DNA of 64,000 nt. Origin: Gammaproteobacteria bacterium RIFCSPHIGHO2_12_FULL_35_23 (GTDB lineage: Bacteria; Pseudomonadota; Gammaproteobacteria; UBA12402). This document shows, piece by piece, positions 25,670-35,172 of this stretch. Both the position numbers and the translations under genes were made by a program. The stretch covers positions 1 through 64,000 of the forward strand of contig MGXT01000001.1 of assembly GCA_001801465.1 (NCBI GenBank), written 5' to 3'. The number at the start of each line of letters is the position of its first letter. Within the stretch, counting starts at the first letter, position 1. Below the pieces are notes generated by a model that did no database searches, was not told where the DNA came from, and saw nothing but the letters and a program-made list of their open reading frames with translations.

Positions 25670-27436
25670 TTAAAGCTCTAGCAAGTCTTTCTTTAATTCT
25701 TTTCTTAAAATACTAAAATATTTATCGTCTGAAAGTGCAAAGCTTTTACAAAATTCTTTTAAAAAATACTGTCTATCATTATCCCGCCACCATTCTTGTA
25801 TATTATTTTTAACTTCACTTAACTTATTACCTAGGCTAATAGAATCTCGGTGTAGAATACCTAATTTCTCCAATTCATCAAATGGCTGCTTGGCTGAATT
25901 TCTAATAGAAGCCATACTTTCAGGCCAATATAACAGTGTGGGATAATTAGCAGTAAAAGTTTCAAGAAATGTTGTGCCATTATAAGTGCTAACATGTAAT
26001 GCGCTATGGTTTAATGCAGTATAAAGATCCATGTCATGAGGTAAAAAATTATTTTTATGTTTAGCTAATCTAGTTTTCATTTCCCAACCGCGTTCAGCTG
26101 GATATAATTTTATATGGAAATTTCCTTGTAGCATTTCTTCCAATTGATCCAATAAGGCAGAAATATTTTTAATATAGTCTAAAAAATTAGGCCCTAAAAT
26201 TCCTCTGTCATCTACATGTACGGTATACCTAGCCTGTTCAACTAATGTTAACAAAACCTTGCCATTATTGGATTGATTCGTCTTTATTTTTCTTTTAATT
26301 TTACTTAACTTAATTGACGGACACGGACAAAGTTTATTGGCGTATTGCCCACTTTTCCAGCCCCAAGTTAAATATTTATCTGCTACTCTTAGTTCATAAT
26401 ATTCTGAAATTGAAAGTTGACTAATCCCATAACAGCCACCATGTTGTTCTAAATATAGCTTGGCACCCTTTTCTTTCATTTGGGCCAACCAAATTTTAAA
26501 AGCTTCATCGCCATATATCCATTCTGAAATAAGGATAATTTTAGCTTCTTTAGGAAATTTATTTTTAATAAATTGTTGGTAGCTTTGATAACCTTCAAGA
26601 TAACACTTAGGTATTTGTATTGGTAAAAGATACGCTAAAAAATTTTCAAATTCATTTTGATAAGAAAAGAAAAGTTTTTTTCTTAATGAGCTATCTGCAT
26701 TAAAAGTCAATTTGTAAACAATTTCCTTTTTTAAAAAAATAGCCTGCTTACAAAGTACTTGCATTAATGCTCTTTCAAAAAGATTTAGTTTATTTCCATA
26801 AATAAATAAGCCTGTTTTTCTTTTTGAAAAAAAATAATAAATAGCATTAATAAAGTATTTAAATTTAAGCTTACTTTTCTCTTTTATACTACTCTCTAAT
26901 GAACCTTGATTATAATTAAAATTTTCTATTTCCTGATAGGGAATATTTTTTAAAAAATGAATGAGTAGTGTAAAAATATAAGTATTCCAAGGCTCTTCAT
27001 GAGAAAACTCCACATACTGATCTAAATCATTAGGAACCAGCTCATGGTCACGATATTGATAAATTAATACGTTACTAATATTATTGGTATCAATGGCGTT
27101 TTTTATACATTTATATTTGTCAAAAACAGCGCATAAAAATTTACTGAACCAAGGACCAATCATTACTTCCCAGTAGCTAGTAGAATAAGCGGTTGTGTGA
27201 ATAACATTAAGTTGCTCTGCTATAAGAGGAATCCATTTTTCATAGGTTTTTTTAAGAAATATCGTATCTTCAATTACCTTTCTTTTTTTAAGCCAGTGAT
27301 AAGGCACGATTTTGAAAGGTCTATTAGCGAGAATTTTATTAGTTTCTTGTGTCCTACACCACTCTCCTAATAATAATATTTCAGCGGTATTTTCTATGTT
27401 CCACATTTTTAAGTCTGAAGATAATACCAAAAACAT
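25670..27436 (-). CDS. LIC12162-family putative transferase
   Basis: A 588-residue protein that looks like the LIC12162 family of surface-glycan proteins: N-terminal LLLGEWCRTQE and WIPLIAEQLNVIH segments, YWEVMIGPWF near 90, YLEQHGGCYGISQLS near 330, and a C-terminal GT-B-like loop HVSTYNGTTFLETFTANYP at about 481-499. The family occurs in nonulosonic acid and O-antigen clusters and is thought to transfer sugars or acyl-like groups, but no reaction is proven to my knowledge. It lies 67 bases downstream of the pseudaminic acid operon, so it may be the transferase for that sugar (inference). Confidence 0.65.
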   Translation of the reverse strand: MFLVLSSDLKMWNIENTAEILLLGEWCRTQETNKILANRPFKIVPYHWLKKRKVIEDTIFLKKTYEKWIPLIAEQLNVIHTTAYSTSYWEVMIGPWFSKFLCAVFDKYKCIKNAIDTNNISNVLIYQYRDHELVPNDLDQYVEFSHEEPWNTYIFTLLIHFLKNIPYQEIENFNYNQGSLESSIKEKSKLKFKYFINAIYYFFSKRKTGLFIYGNKLNLFERALMQVLCKQAIFLKKEIVYKLTFNADSSLRKKLFFSYQNEFENFLAYLLPIQIPKCYLEGYQSYQQFIKNKFPKEAKIILISEWIYGDEAFKIWLAQMKEKGAKLYLEQHGGCYGISQLSISEYYELRVADKYLTWGWKSGQYANKLCPCPSIKLSKIKRKIKTNQSNNGKVLLTLVEQARYTVHVDDRGILGPNFLDYIKNISALLDQLEEMLQGNFHIKLYPAERGWEMKTRLAKHKNNFLPHDMDLYTALNHSALHVSTYNGTTFLETFTANYPTLLYWPESMASIRNSAKQPFDELEKLGILHRDSISLGNKLSEVKNNIQEWWRDNDRQYFLKEFCKSFALSDDKYFSILRKELKKDLLEL

Positions 27437-27503
27437 ATTTTTCCTAAATACACGATTAAATATATTATAATTTTAAAATTCTAATATCGATAATCAACTT
27501 TGA

Positions 27504-28556
27504 TTACTTAATCAACTCCCATTGCAATGGTGTTCCTTTTTTTACATCTCGCTTAATTGTACTACCCAATAAGGTTTCATAATATTTAGGCGGAAGCCCA
27601 AAACCAGGTCGTACAACCCTACAGTTTTCATTAGTTAGTTTCTCGCCTGCTTTAATATCTTTAGCAACATAAATAGACCGTCTAAACATCAGGGACTTCT
27701 TTTCAGAACCTGTTGCTCCATACTGAATTTTACCCATACTCAACCATGCTCGCTCAGATTCGATAACTAATGAAGAAAACTCCTCTGGTTCCATAGAAAA
27801 GGCTGAATCTACACCACCATCTGAACGTTTAATTGTAAAATGCTTTTCAATAACTGTCGCTCCCATAGCTATACTGGCAATTGCAACGCCAATTCCCAAG
27901 GTATGATCAGATAAACCAATTTGACAATTAAATAATTGTTGCATATGGGGTATTGTTAAAATATTAGAGTTCTCTGGTGAGGCTGGATACGTGCTAGTAC
28001 ATTTCAATAGAACCAGGTCTTCACAACCTACTTCTTTAACCGTACTAACTGCTTCTGCTAGCTCACCTACTGTGGCCATACCGGTAGAAATTACAATTGG
28101 CTTGCCTGTAGCAGCTACTTTACGAATTAGTGGTAAATCAGTATTTTCAAAAGAAGCGATTTTATAAAACGGGGTATTTAAGCTTTCAAGAAAATCCACT
28201 GCTGTTTCATCAAAGGGTGTACTAAAAACATCCAATCCTAACTCTCTACCCAGTCTAAAAATAGGCTCATGCCATTCCCAAGGTGTATAGGCCTGTTCAT
28301 AAAGATTATACAATGATTGCCCATGCCAAAGGCTTGCTTGATCATTGATATAAAAATCACCCTCTTTAATATCTAAGGTCATCGTTTCAGCAGTATAAGT
28401 TTGAATTTTTAATGCATCCACGCCTGTTTTAGCCGCCGCTCGTACTAATTCTAAAGCTCGATCCAAAGATTGATTATGATTACCTGACATCTCTGCAATA
28501 ATATAGGGACGATGTTGTTTACCAATTAACCGTTTTCCTAATTTAATCTCCTTCAT
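27504..28556 (-). CDS. pseI: pseudaminic acid synthase
   Basis: The 350 residues match NeuB-family synthases: IIAEMSGNHNQSLDRAL near 19-35, KIQTYTAETMT near 51, STGMATVGEL near 155, GLSDHTLG near 213, EKHFTIKRSDGGVDSAFS near 236-253, and a C-terminal SAF (antifreeze-like) domain from about 290. GVDSAFS is the pattern seen in PseI rather than in legionaminic or sialic acid synthases, which carry GPDH (as in the paralogue at 49302). It condenses the 2,4-diacetamido-altrose with phosphoenolpyruvate. AGGT precedes the ATG. Last gene of the Pse operon. Confidence 0.9.
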   Translation of the reverse strand: MKEIKLGKRLIGKQHRPYIIAEMSGNHNQSLDRALELVRAAAKTGVDALKIQTYTAETMTLDIKEGDFYINDQASLWHGQSLYNLYEQAYTPWEWHEPIFRLGRELGLDVFSTPFDETAVDFLESLNTPFYKIASFENTDLPLIRKVAATGKPIVISTGMATVGELAEAVSTVKEVGCEDLVLLKCTSTYPASPENSNILTIPHMQQLFNCQIGLSDHTLGIGVAIASIAMGATVIEKHFTIKRSDGGVDSAFSMEPEEFSSLVIESERAWLSMGKIQYGATGSEKKSLMFRRSIYVAKDIKAGEKLTNENCRVVRPGFGLPPKYYETLLGSTIKRDVKKGTPLQWELIK

Positions 28557-28629
28557 GCAATCACCTTGTATAACTATGAAATTTCATTAACCATTTTTGG
28601 GCATAAAAATTACAACGAGTATAGTAGTA

Positions 28630-29079
28630 TTATTTTAGCTTATAAGCCATTACTTTATATTTCTCGATGAACCCAGCTTTAAGAAAAACTTTTTGTGAAG
28701 CCACATTATCAATCATAATTTTGCCTTCTAATTCGTCTGCCTCAGGAAAATTTTCTTTAGCATATTCAATTCCCATTTCTAGAATTTTTGCCCCATAACC
28801 TTGACCATATAACTCTGGATTTAAATAAATGCTCACTTCAAGTTTATCATTAATAATGTCTATTCTTAATACCCCTATTTTAAGCTCATCATTTTCTATG
28901 ATTAAAATATGTCTGTTTTTATTAGCAAGTGAATTTTTCAACCACTCTATATGTTCAGTATATTCAAGTTCAGTCTTATTAAAGGAATATTGACGAGCTT
29001 TGATATTATTACGCCAAGCAAATAATAATTCAGCATCTGTCATCTCTGCTTTTTTAAATTTAAAATTAAATTTATTCAT
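28630..29079 (-). CDS. pseH: UDP-4-amino-sugar N-acetyltransferase
   Basis: A 149-residue GNAT protein: FAWRNNIKARQYSFN near 20-34, the acetyl-CoA pyrophosphate loop LNPELYGQGYGAKILEMGI near 86-104, and NVASQKVFLKAGF near 122-134. Length and position next to PseG and PseI fit PseH, which N-acetylates the 4-amino group of the altrosamine intermediate. It ends the PseG-PseH pair with an 8-base gap. Confidence 0.85.
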   Translation of the reverse strand: MNKFNFKFKKAEMTDAELLFAWRNNIKARQYSFNKTELEYTEHIEWLKNSLANKNRHILIIENDELKIGVLRIDIINDKLEVSIYLNPELYGQGYGAKILEMGIEYAKENFPEADELEGKIMIDNVASQKVFLKAGFIEKYKVMAYKLK

Positions 29080-29087
29080 ATCTCTAG

Positions 29088-30182
29088 CTATCTTTCTATT
29101 AAAGTTTTTTCGATTACCCGCTTAGCGCCATTACCATCTACTAAATTCATCATTACTTTTGACATTCTCTTTACTTCATCTTTATTAGAAAAAGCAAAAT
29201 TTAATTTTTTAATAAACCTATTTATTGTTATCTCTTTACTTTTACCAACATAAAAATCAATCCCTAGCTGTTGCAATTTTTCAGCGATGTGTTCTTGATT
29301 TTCTGCTGTAGTAATCACCAGGCCAGGCAGCCCTATACAACATCTTTCCCAAGTGGTAGTACCTGAAGCACAGATAGCTAAATCTGCTTGCGACATTAAT
29401 TCTGCTAAATTGTTAACTTGGCAATAAAAATGAAAATTGCTATGTTTTTGACAAACAGCTTTAATTTCTTCTTTTGCTTTATTTTGGCTACCTATAACAA
29501 CCTCTACTTCACCAGTAAAATTTAATTCTAACAAAGCCGTAAGTACCATGCTTGTCATATTGTCTAAATCAGAACCGCCCATAAACAAAAATATATGCTT
29601 AAGCTCTCCAAATTGTTTAATTGTTTTTAATCTAGTCGTTAAAAATTCTGCTCTTAACAAAGCATACTGTGATCCTAATAGTAAACAACAATTTTTAGGT
29701 GCTAATTTTCTATACCTATCTTGCAAAGGATTTGATAAGTTTTGATCTAATAAAAAATCACAATCATGGAGTCTATTTGCAATATCATCAATAACTAAAA
29801 TTTTTTTAGCATAGACTCTCGCCATCAACTCCCATTTTTTTTCTATTGCGTAATGATCTATAATTAAAATATCAATTCTCGAAAAACTTTTTAATACTTC
29901 AGCTGCTTGTTCAATCTCTTTTTGGTAGCATTCGCCTAGCCATTGCTCATAAGGATTTTCTGTAATTTGAACACCCTGATCTGAAACAGAATACGGTAAT
30001 TTATAGACTTTAAACCCTTCCGCTTCTAAATATGGAATTAAATTACCCGGTAAATCCCTACATATAAAATAGCTCTCTACTTTTTCAACTTTTAATGCTT
30101 TAGCCAATGTTAAGCATCTCATTAAATGGCCTGTCCCAATTAAAACAGAAGCATCAACTCGAAATACTGCAATTGGATTCAT
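29088..30182 (-). CDS. pseG: UDP-2,4-diacetamido-2,4,6-trideoxy-altropyranose hydrolase
   Basis: The 364-residue GT-B-fold protein begins with FRVDASVLIGTGHLMRCLTL, which is the PseG/SpsG signature including the catalytic His of GTGH. Further matches are LIIDHYAIEKKWE near 111, LLDQNLSNPLQDRY and FLFMGGSDLDNMT near 201. It removes UDP from the Pse precursor. The ATG shares one base with the stop of the class III aminotransferase gene (TAATG). It is longer than the roughly 275-residue Campylobacter enzyme, with an extra segment near 66-95. Confidence 0.9.
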   Translation of the reverse strand: MNPIAVFRVDASVLIGTGHLMRCLTLAKALKVEKVESYFICRDLPGNLIPYLEAEGFKVYKLPYSVSDQGVQITENPYEQWLGECYQKEIEQAAEVLKSFSRIDILIIDHYAIEKKWELMARVYAKKILVIDDIANRLHDCDFLLDQNLSNPLQDRYRKLAPKNCCLLLGSQYALLRAEFLTTRLKTIKQFGELKHIFLFMGGSDLDNMTSMVLTALLELNFTGEVEVVIGSQNKAKEEIKAVCQKHSNFHFYCQVNNLAELMSQADLAICASGTTTWERCCIGLPGLVITTAENQEHIAEKLQQLGIDFYVGKSKEITINRFIKKLNFAFSNKDEVKRMSKVMMNLVDGNGAKRVIEKTLIER

Positions 30183-31471
30183 TAACGCACCTTAAACAAA
30201 GGTTGCAAAACCTCACAGTGTAACGCTTTTAATAAGCTATTATTATTTAAATGCTCTGTTAATCGTTCAAATACCTCATCATAAACAATTAAGATTTGTT
30301 CAACATCTTCATTGGAATGTGCATAACTAATATTATGGCTACCAAAGGAAATAATGCCCCTGGCTAAAATTTCCTGCATCCAAAAAGTTTTAATATCCCA
30401 CGATGAATAAGACTTACTATCTTTAAAAATTAAAAATGACCAAACTGGATGTCCGGCTATTTGTATTATTTCATTTAATTCATGCTTTTTAAGTAGAGAT
30501 TCTAACTTAACAATTAAATCATTTCCTCGCTGATGCATAGTTTCTATTATTGGCTGAGAAGATATTTTATCTAAAACGGCTTTCGCTGCAGCAAGTGATA
30601 AAGTCTCACCGCCAAAAGTAAATGAAAAAAATACATCTTCCATTAACTTCATTATTTCTCGCTTTCCAGCAACAACCGATAAGGGAAAACCATTTGCCAT
30701 TCCTTTTCCTAAAGCAACTAAATCAGGAATAACTCCGAATAACTCTTGTGCACCGCCCTTAGCAAAACGAAATCCTGTTATCATTTCATCAAAAATCAAT
30801 ACTGCATTATTTTTATGTGTTAATTCTTTAACTTTTTTAAGAAAATCCTCTTTTGGAAATTCAATATTCATAGGTTCCAAGATAACAGCAGCTATTTGAT
30901 TGGGATATTGATTAAAGAGAGCTTCTAAACTTGCTATATCATTATATTGAAATTTTAAAGTCAGGTCTTTGGTTGTTTGGGGCACCCCTAAACTACGAGT
31001 AGTAGAACCAATATACCAGTCCTGCCAACCGTGATAACCACAGACTGCTATATAATCTGCTCCGGTATAGGCCCTTGCGATCCTCACAGCACCCGAGGTA
31101 GCATCAGAACCATTTTTACCAAAACGAACCATTTCGGCGCAGGGAACCATCGCTATTATTTTCTCAGCAACTTCCGTTTCAAGCTTATGTGGTAAAGAAA
31201 AAATAACGCCTTGTGTCAGTTGCTTTTGAACAGCTGCATCGACATCGGGATCGCAATAGCCAAGAAAAACAGCCAACAAGCCGTTTACAAAATCTATATA
31301 TTCATTACCATCAATATCCCAAACACGGCTTCCTTTACCTTTTTCTATAAAATAAGGTGAAACCCCATAAGGAAATTGCACTTTACTTTTAGAAAAAGTT
31401 TGCGAGCCCAAAGGAATAATATCGGTAGCTCGAACTAACATTGATTCTGATTCTTTATATCTTAGTGACAT
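30182..31471 (-). CDS. class III PLP aminotransferase (glutamate-1-semialdehyde aminomutase-like)
   Basis: A 429-residue fold-type I enzyme: GNEYIDFVNGLLAVFLGYC near 54, VRFGKNGSDATSGAVRIAR near 113, VCGYHGWQDWY near 141, the PLP aspartate in FDEMITGFR near 227, and Lys in ALGKGMANGFPLS near 251. It resembles HemL but lies inside a Pse operon, where such genes recur between SpsF and PseG. It may install an amino group on a side-chain or decorate the sugar with an amino-acid-like group. That role is inference; PseC already provides the C4 amine. Confidence 0.8.
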   Translation of the reverse strand: MSLRYKESESMLVRATDIIPLGSQTFSKSKVQFPYGVSPYFIEKGKGSRVWDIDGNEYIDFVNGLLAVFLGYCDPDVDAAVQKQLTQGVIFSLPHKLETEVAEKIIAMVPCAEMVRFGKNGSDATSGAVRIARAYTGADYIAVCGYHGWQDWYIGSTTRSLGVPQTTKDLTLKFQYNDIASLEALFNQYPNQIAAVILEPMNIEFPKEDFLKKVKELTHKNNAVLIFDEMITGFRFAKGGAQELFGVIPDLVALGKGMANGFPLSVVAGKREIMKLMEDVFFSFTFGGETLSLAAAKAVLDKISSQPIIETMHQRGNDLIVKLESLLKKHELNEIIQIAGHPVWSFLIFKDSKSYSSWDIKTFWMQEILARGIISFGSHNISYAHSNEDVEQILIVYDEVFERLTEHLNNNSLLKALHCEVLQPLFKVR

Positions 31472-31480
31472 TCATACTCC

Positions 31481-32224
31481 TTAAAAGGAATCCTTTTTTG
31501 TTAAAGCTTCATTACGCTTGTATTGTTGATTACGGATAGCAAGCTCGGGATTGTTTTTTAACCACTGTAAAATATCATTCATTTTGAAGTCGCTTTTCTT
31601 GGGATACAGGCTTTCAAAAATATTACGTATTAAATCAAAATCCTCTGGTTCATCAACCGTCCAACGTAAGTGACTATGGTTCGTTTCTTGCTTAACTGAA
31701 CCTAAAATAAACTCTTGCTTATGACGATAGATATATTGTGTAACATGCTCGCGATCTATTGCTTCTACTGCTTTACTATTTATTGTTTGTAGGGTTTTAA
31801 AAGACATAACTTCAACATCTAATCCGTCTGGATAGGTAGGCTCAATAACATTTGCCGTATAGTCATTTTTATTTTTAAGATGTTGTTCTATAGTTAAATC
31901 AATGATTTCCCAATCTATTAAAGGACAATCACCCGTTAATCTAACAACGTGTTCCGGTCTATATTTTAGAGATACTTGATAATAGCGTGACAAAACATCC
32001 TGTAATGACCCTTGAAAAAAATCTACTCCAACTTCTTTACATAATTTACAAATAGCTAAATCTTCTGGTTGCTCGCTAGTTGCTACCACTAATTGGTCAA
32101 TATATTTAGACCGTTTAATTCGTTCAATTTGTAAAGCCAACATAGGCGTATTTAAAATCTTTTTTAACACTTTACTGGGTAGCCTAGTCGAAGACATTCG
32201 TGCTTGTAATACACAGAGTATCAT
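31481..32224 (-). CDS. spsF: SpsF/PseF-type CMP-sugar cytidylyltransferase
   Basis: The 247 residues start VLQARMSSTRLPSKVLKKI, the nucleotide-binding loop of the SpsF branch of cytidylyltransferases, and continue with VVRLTGDCPLID near 92 and WTVDEPEDFDLI near 197. It activates the nonulosonic acid as its CMP derivative; in Bacillus the spsE-spsF-spsG order corresponds to PseI-PseF-PseG. The ATG overlaps the TGA of the DUF4910 gene. Distinct from the NeuA-type enzyme at 43281, so each nonulosonic acid module has its own activating enzyme. Confidence 0.8.
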   Translation of the reverse strand: MILCVLQARMSSTRLPSKVLKKILNTPMLALQIERIKRSKYIDQLVVATSEQPEDLAICKLCKEVGVDFFQGSLQDVLSRYYQVSLKYRPEHVVRLTGDCPLIDWEIIDLTIEQHLKNKNDYTANVIEPTYPDGLDVEVMSFKTLQTINSKAVEAIDREHVTQYIYRHKQEFILGSVKQETNHSHLRWTVDEPEDFDLIRNIFESLYPKKSDFKMNDILQWLKNNPELAIRNQQYKRNEALTKKDSF

Positions 32225-33585
32225 TTTGGTGGTAGCTCCCTAGGCATAGGGTTTTCAATGGGCGCAGGTTTCATATTAATGAGGCTTTTTGCTTTAAACT
32301 TTTTTACATAATCAAAAACGTTTTTAAAAGGAATTTGATGTTTTTCTGCTATTTCAATTAGTCTAGTTTTGCCATCAAAATAGCGGGGTAAACAATCCAT
32401 CAAATAATTCCAACGTCTTGCTTCTTCTGAAATTTGTTTACGCCCATGTTCTGAAGGATCCCAAAATGCTTGATAAAGATCATATTTTGGATGACTTAGT
32501 GCAACCAACCCTTTAAAATTTTTGGTCATTACAGCATCATTTTCTACGATAAATAAAGTATCCATTACAATACGAACAGTTTCTTCCATTAATTGTTCAT
32601 TAATTAACTCTGGACTATCTCGACTGGTATGATATTCAGGAAAATGTCCCTTACCATTACTGCGACTTAAGCTAGGAAAAGGAACTTCATAACCTGCAGA
32701 ATCCCAACAAGTTTCATCATTACCCACAATTTTTCTAAAAGGTGCTGTCCACCAATTTTCAGCACCAAAAGTTAAAGCATTTAAAAAAGCTCTGTCAATT
32801 AAAGTATCTCCTAAAAAACTACGCTGTAAAGCTAATCCGCCTCCTGCTCCTACCATTTCTAAAAAGAAGCCCCATTTTAATTTTTTTGCTTTGCTAGTCG
32901 AAAGCGAATTCAAATAAAATATTGATCCAAAATGTTCAGGAGCAACGACTAATCTATAGGTGAAACGTCTGGTAGGTAAAGCTGCTAAACGCCGCATGAC
33001 TTCTATTCCGGCCGCGACTCCAGCTAGATCATCGTTACAACAAAATGCGTGGCAATTATGGGCATTAATGACTATTGATTCTTTTTCTTCGCCAGGTAAA
33101 ACATATTCAGCAACTTTCATACTTCCTGTTTCAAAAGAAGTAATTAACTTAACTTCATATTCCTCTTCTTGCAATGAATCAAAAAACTGCTTCGTTACAC
33201 TAAAACCCCACTCTTTACGAAAAGGCTTATAAAACAAGTCACAGTGATAAACTAATGCATCATCAAAGGCAGTAGGATAAAACAAATGCTTTTTTAATTC
33301 ATCTTTTGAAACTCTACCTGTAAATGACTGGCTATAACCAATAACCGCTAAAGGATGATACATACCATCGTAGACTAAATTGCCAGATAAGTCGGTAATT
33401 CTTGCTTCAATGACCTCCCATTTCTTTGGTACGATCCAACCATTCACTTCCAAACCACCCGGAAATTCATGGATAGTAAAAGGCAGCTCTTCGCATAAAT
33501 ATTTTACACATTGATCAAGTCCGGCGCTATTGGGTGCCATACGTAAAGGAGATAAGGTTCTGATTAACTCTAACATATTTCTCAT
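32221..33585 (-). CDS. DUF4910/M28-like putative aminopeptidase
   Basis: A 454-residue protein with an N-terminal DUF2172-like beta insert (LYDGMYHPLAVIGYSQSF region near 70-95), an M28-type metallopeptidase core with NAHNCHAFCCNDDLAG near 197-212 and APEHFGSIFYLN near 240-251, and a C-terminal winged-helix-like segment near 400. The likely metal ligands (His, Asp, Glu) are present. No signal peptide, so it is cytoplasmic. Relatives are found in surface-glycan clusters; an amide hydrolase removing an aminoacyl group from a sugar is one possibility. ATG 33585 has GGAG and overlaps the GNAT stop (ATGA). Confidence 0.75.
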   Translation of the reverse strand: MRNMLELIRTLSPLRMAPNSAGLDQCVKYLCEELPFTIHEFPGGLEVNGWIVPKKWEVIEARITDLSGNLVYDGMYHPLAVIGYSQSFTGRVSKDELKKHLFYPTAFDDALVYHCDLFYKPFRKEWGFSVTKQFFDSLQEEEYEVKLITSFETGSMKVAEYVLPGEEKESIVINAHNCHAFCCNDDLAGVAAGIEVMRRLAALPTRRFTYRLVVAPEHFGSIFYLNSLSTSKAKKLKWGFFLEMVGAGGGLALQRSFLGDTLIDRAFLNALTFGAENWWTAPFRKIVGNDETCWDSAGYEVPFPSLSRSNGKGHFPEYHTSRDSPELINEQLMEETVRIVMDTLFIVENDAVMTKNFKGLVALSHPKYDLYQAFWDPSEHGRKQISEEARRWNYLMDCLPRYFDGKTRLIEIAEKHQIPFKNVFDYVKKFKAKSLINMKPAPIENPMPRELPPK

Positions 33586-34151
33586 GTATCAAGCTCCTGA
33601 TTAAATTTCACATACCACAAATGATCTTCCCAGCCACTATTCGTTAACAGTTGTTTTTCTAATCTTGCATCAAATTTGTAACCTGCTTTTTCTAAGGCTT
33701 TTGCACTGCCTAGATTGCTTTGATATAGACCAGCTTGTACACGATGAAGATTTAACTTTTTAAAAGCAAAATGAGTAGCCAAACTAATTGCTTCCGATGC
33801 ATACCCCTTTCCCCAATAACTTCGGTTGCCAATAAAATAACTGATATCGGCATAATGATGATTAAAATTAATCGGGCCTAGCTTTATATTACCAACATGT
33901 AGCCCGGTAATAATCTCGATAATAGCAAATAAATAGTTGGCAGGATCTTCTCTCATTGAGCCTACAAAAGCTTTTATTTTTTCTAAGGTTTGCTCGCTCC
34001 ACCTGGTTTCTAAAAACTGATTTATCACTGGATCATTTAGCCAAGAAAGATACATTGCATTACAATCGCTTAAATCAAGCAAGCGCAATTTTATTTTCCC
34101 CCCTGCTAAAATATCAGCCTGCTTTACTAAAGCGGTTTTATTTTTTTGCAT
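33582..34151 (-). CDS. GNAT N-acetyltransferase (RimJ/RimL type)
   Basis: The 189 residues match the Acetyltransf_3 family: KLRLLDLSDCNAMYLSWLND near the N-terminus, YFIGNRSYWGKGYASEAISL near 110-129 as the acetyl-CoA loop, and GLYQSNLGSAKALEKAGYK near 147. I place the start at ATG 34151 after GGG at fair spacing; a TTG at 34184 is unlikely. Sitting between a formyltransferase-like gene and the peptidase, it probably acylates an amino group of the nonulosonic acid or its precursor, in addition to PseH. Confidence 0.75.
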   Translation of the reverse strand: MQKNKTALVKQADILAGGKIKLRLLDLSDCNAMYLSWLNDPVINQFLETRWSEQTLEKIKAFVGSMREDPANYLFAIIEIITGLHVGNIKLGPINFNHHYADISYFIGNRSYWGKGYASEAISLATHFAFKKLNLHRVQAGLYQSNLGSAKALEKAGYKFDARLEKQLLTNSGWEDHLWYVKFNQELDT

Positions 34152-35157
34152 TATAGTTGGCCCTGAAAAGTAAAGATTCTTCAAGCTGATGGTAAGGCGT
34201 ATAAAATCTATCCCCCAACTTTAATTGCATGGTAATATCTTGATGTATTTCATTGAGCACTCTTTTTATTTTTAATAATCCTGATGATGAAGCTATTACA
34301 ATACCCTCTTCAGGAGTAATTCTAACAACCAAACCAGATTGAAAAGAGTGAAACGCTTTTTCTCTATCATCCAAATAGGCTGTTTTTAAATGCACTCGGC
34401 ATCCATTCACTAATGTGCTTGCTCCCGCGTAAGGCTCATCAAAGGCACAGATAAAACGCTCGATATCAACTCCTAGCCAAGCCCAATTAATCCAACCTTG
34501 CTCGATTGTATTCAACCTCGGTAAAAACAACGACTGACTTTCTTGTGGAAAATGTAAGTTGAACTCTTTACCAGCTTCTACTTCTTGTAAAAATTCTTTG
34601 ATAAAATTAATTTCTTGTGGAACGGCTGCATTAAAATAATCTAAAGGGATTCGTGCTGATTCTGGAAAATTATAATTAACGGATTTAACTATTTCACCTG
34701 AATCAAACTCTCCCTGAATCATTTCTGTATTAATAACTTGTAAATTACATCCTCCTATTTTATCTCCTCGCAAAATCATCCAGGTATAATGCGCGCCGCC
34801 TCGATAACGTGGATGAGGAATACCCATAAAATCAAGCAACCGACCAGAAAATTTTTTTATTATTTCTTCATCAAAACTCCAAGCTTCACCCATGCCTATT
34901 CCTAAGGTATTAGCATCAACCTGTTGAAACAGCTCGTCTTTTTCTTGATTAATATTTTCAGTAATACAATATTTAATTTTTAGCTTATCTAATTCATCTT
35001 TTAAAGTATTTCCCTGATCGTCTAGCACTTCTTCTATATGACGAGGAGAGGTATAAACAAATAATGCCAAATTCATGCCTTGTGCCATCTTAGCAGTAGC
35101 AGCCAATAAAGGTGCCCCGCCAAAAAGAATAAGTCGATTAATTTGATTGTATTTCAT
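34138..35157 (-). CDS. formyltransferase-family protein with altered active site
   Basis: A 339-residue protein with the methionyl-tRNA formyltransferase fold: GMGEAWSFDEEII near 96, HPRYRGGAHYTWMILRGD near 122-139, FDSGEIVKSV near 158, and a C-terminal FMT_C-like domain near 215-310. The E. coli catalytic trio is Asn106, His108, Asp144. Here the Asn-x-His position reads Asp-Phe-Met (in LLDFMGIPHPRYRG), while the later Asp (FDSG) remains. It may formylate an amino sugar using a displaced His, or do something else. Good ribosome binding site AAGGA. It lies 15 bases after the HisF gene and overlaps the GNAT gene. Confidence 0.75.
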   Translation of the reverse strand: MKYNQINRLILFGGAPLLAATAKMAQGMNLALFVYTSPRHIEEVLDDQGNTLKDELDKLKIKYCITENINQEKDELFQQVDANTLGIGMGEAWSFDEEIIKKFSGRLLDFMGIPHPRYRGGAHYTWMILRGDKIGGCNLQVINTEMIQGEFDSGEIVKSVNYNFPESARIPLDYFNAAVPQEINFIKEFLQEVEAGKEFNLHFPQESQSLFLPRLNTIEQGWINWAWLGVDIERFICAFDEPYAGASTLVNGCRVHLKTAYLDDREKAFHSFQSGLVVRITPEEGIVIASSSGLLKIKRVLNEIHQDITMQLKLGDRFYTPYHQLEESLLFRANYNAKK

Positions 35158-35172
35158 TATTTTTCCTTAACA

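Noticed and set aside
34138..35157. Methionyl-tRNA formyltransferase
   Set aside because: The catalytic Asn-x-His is missing and the gene lies in a sugar operon without def or translation genes.
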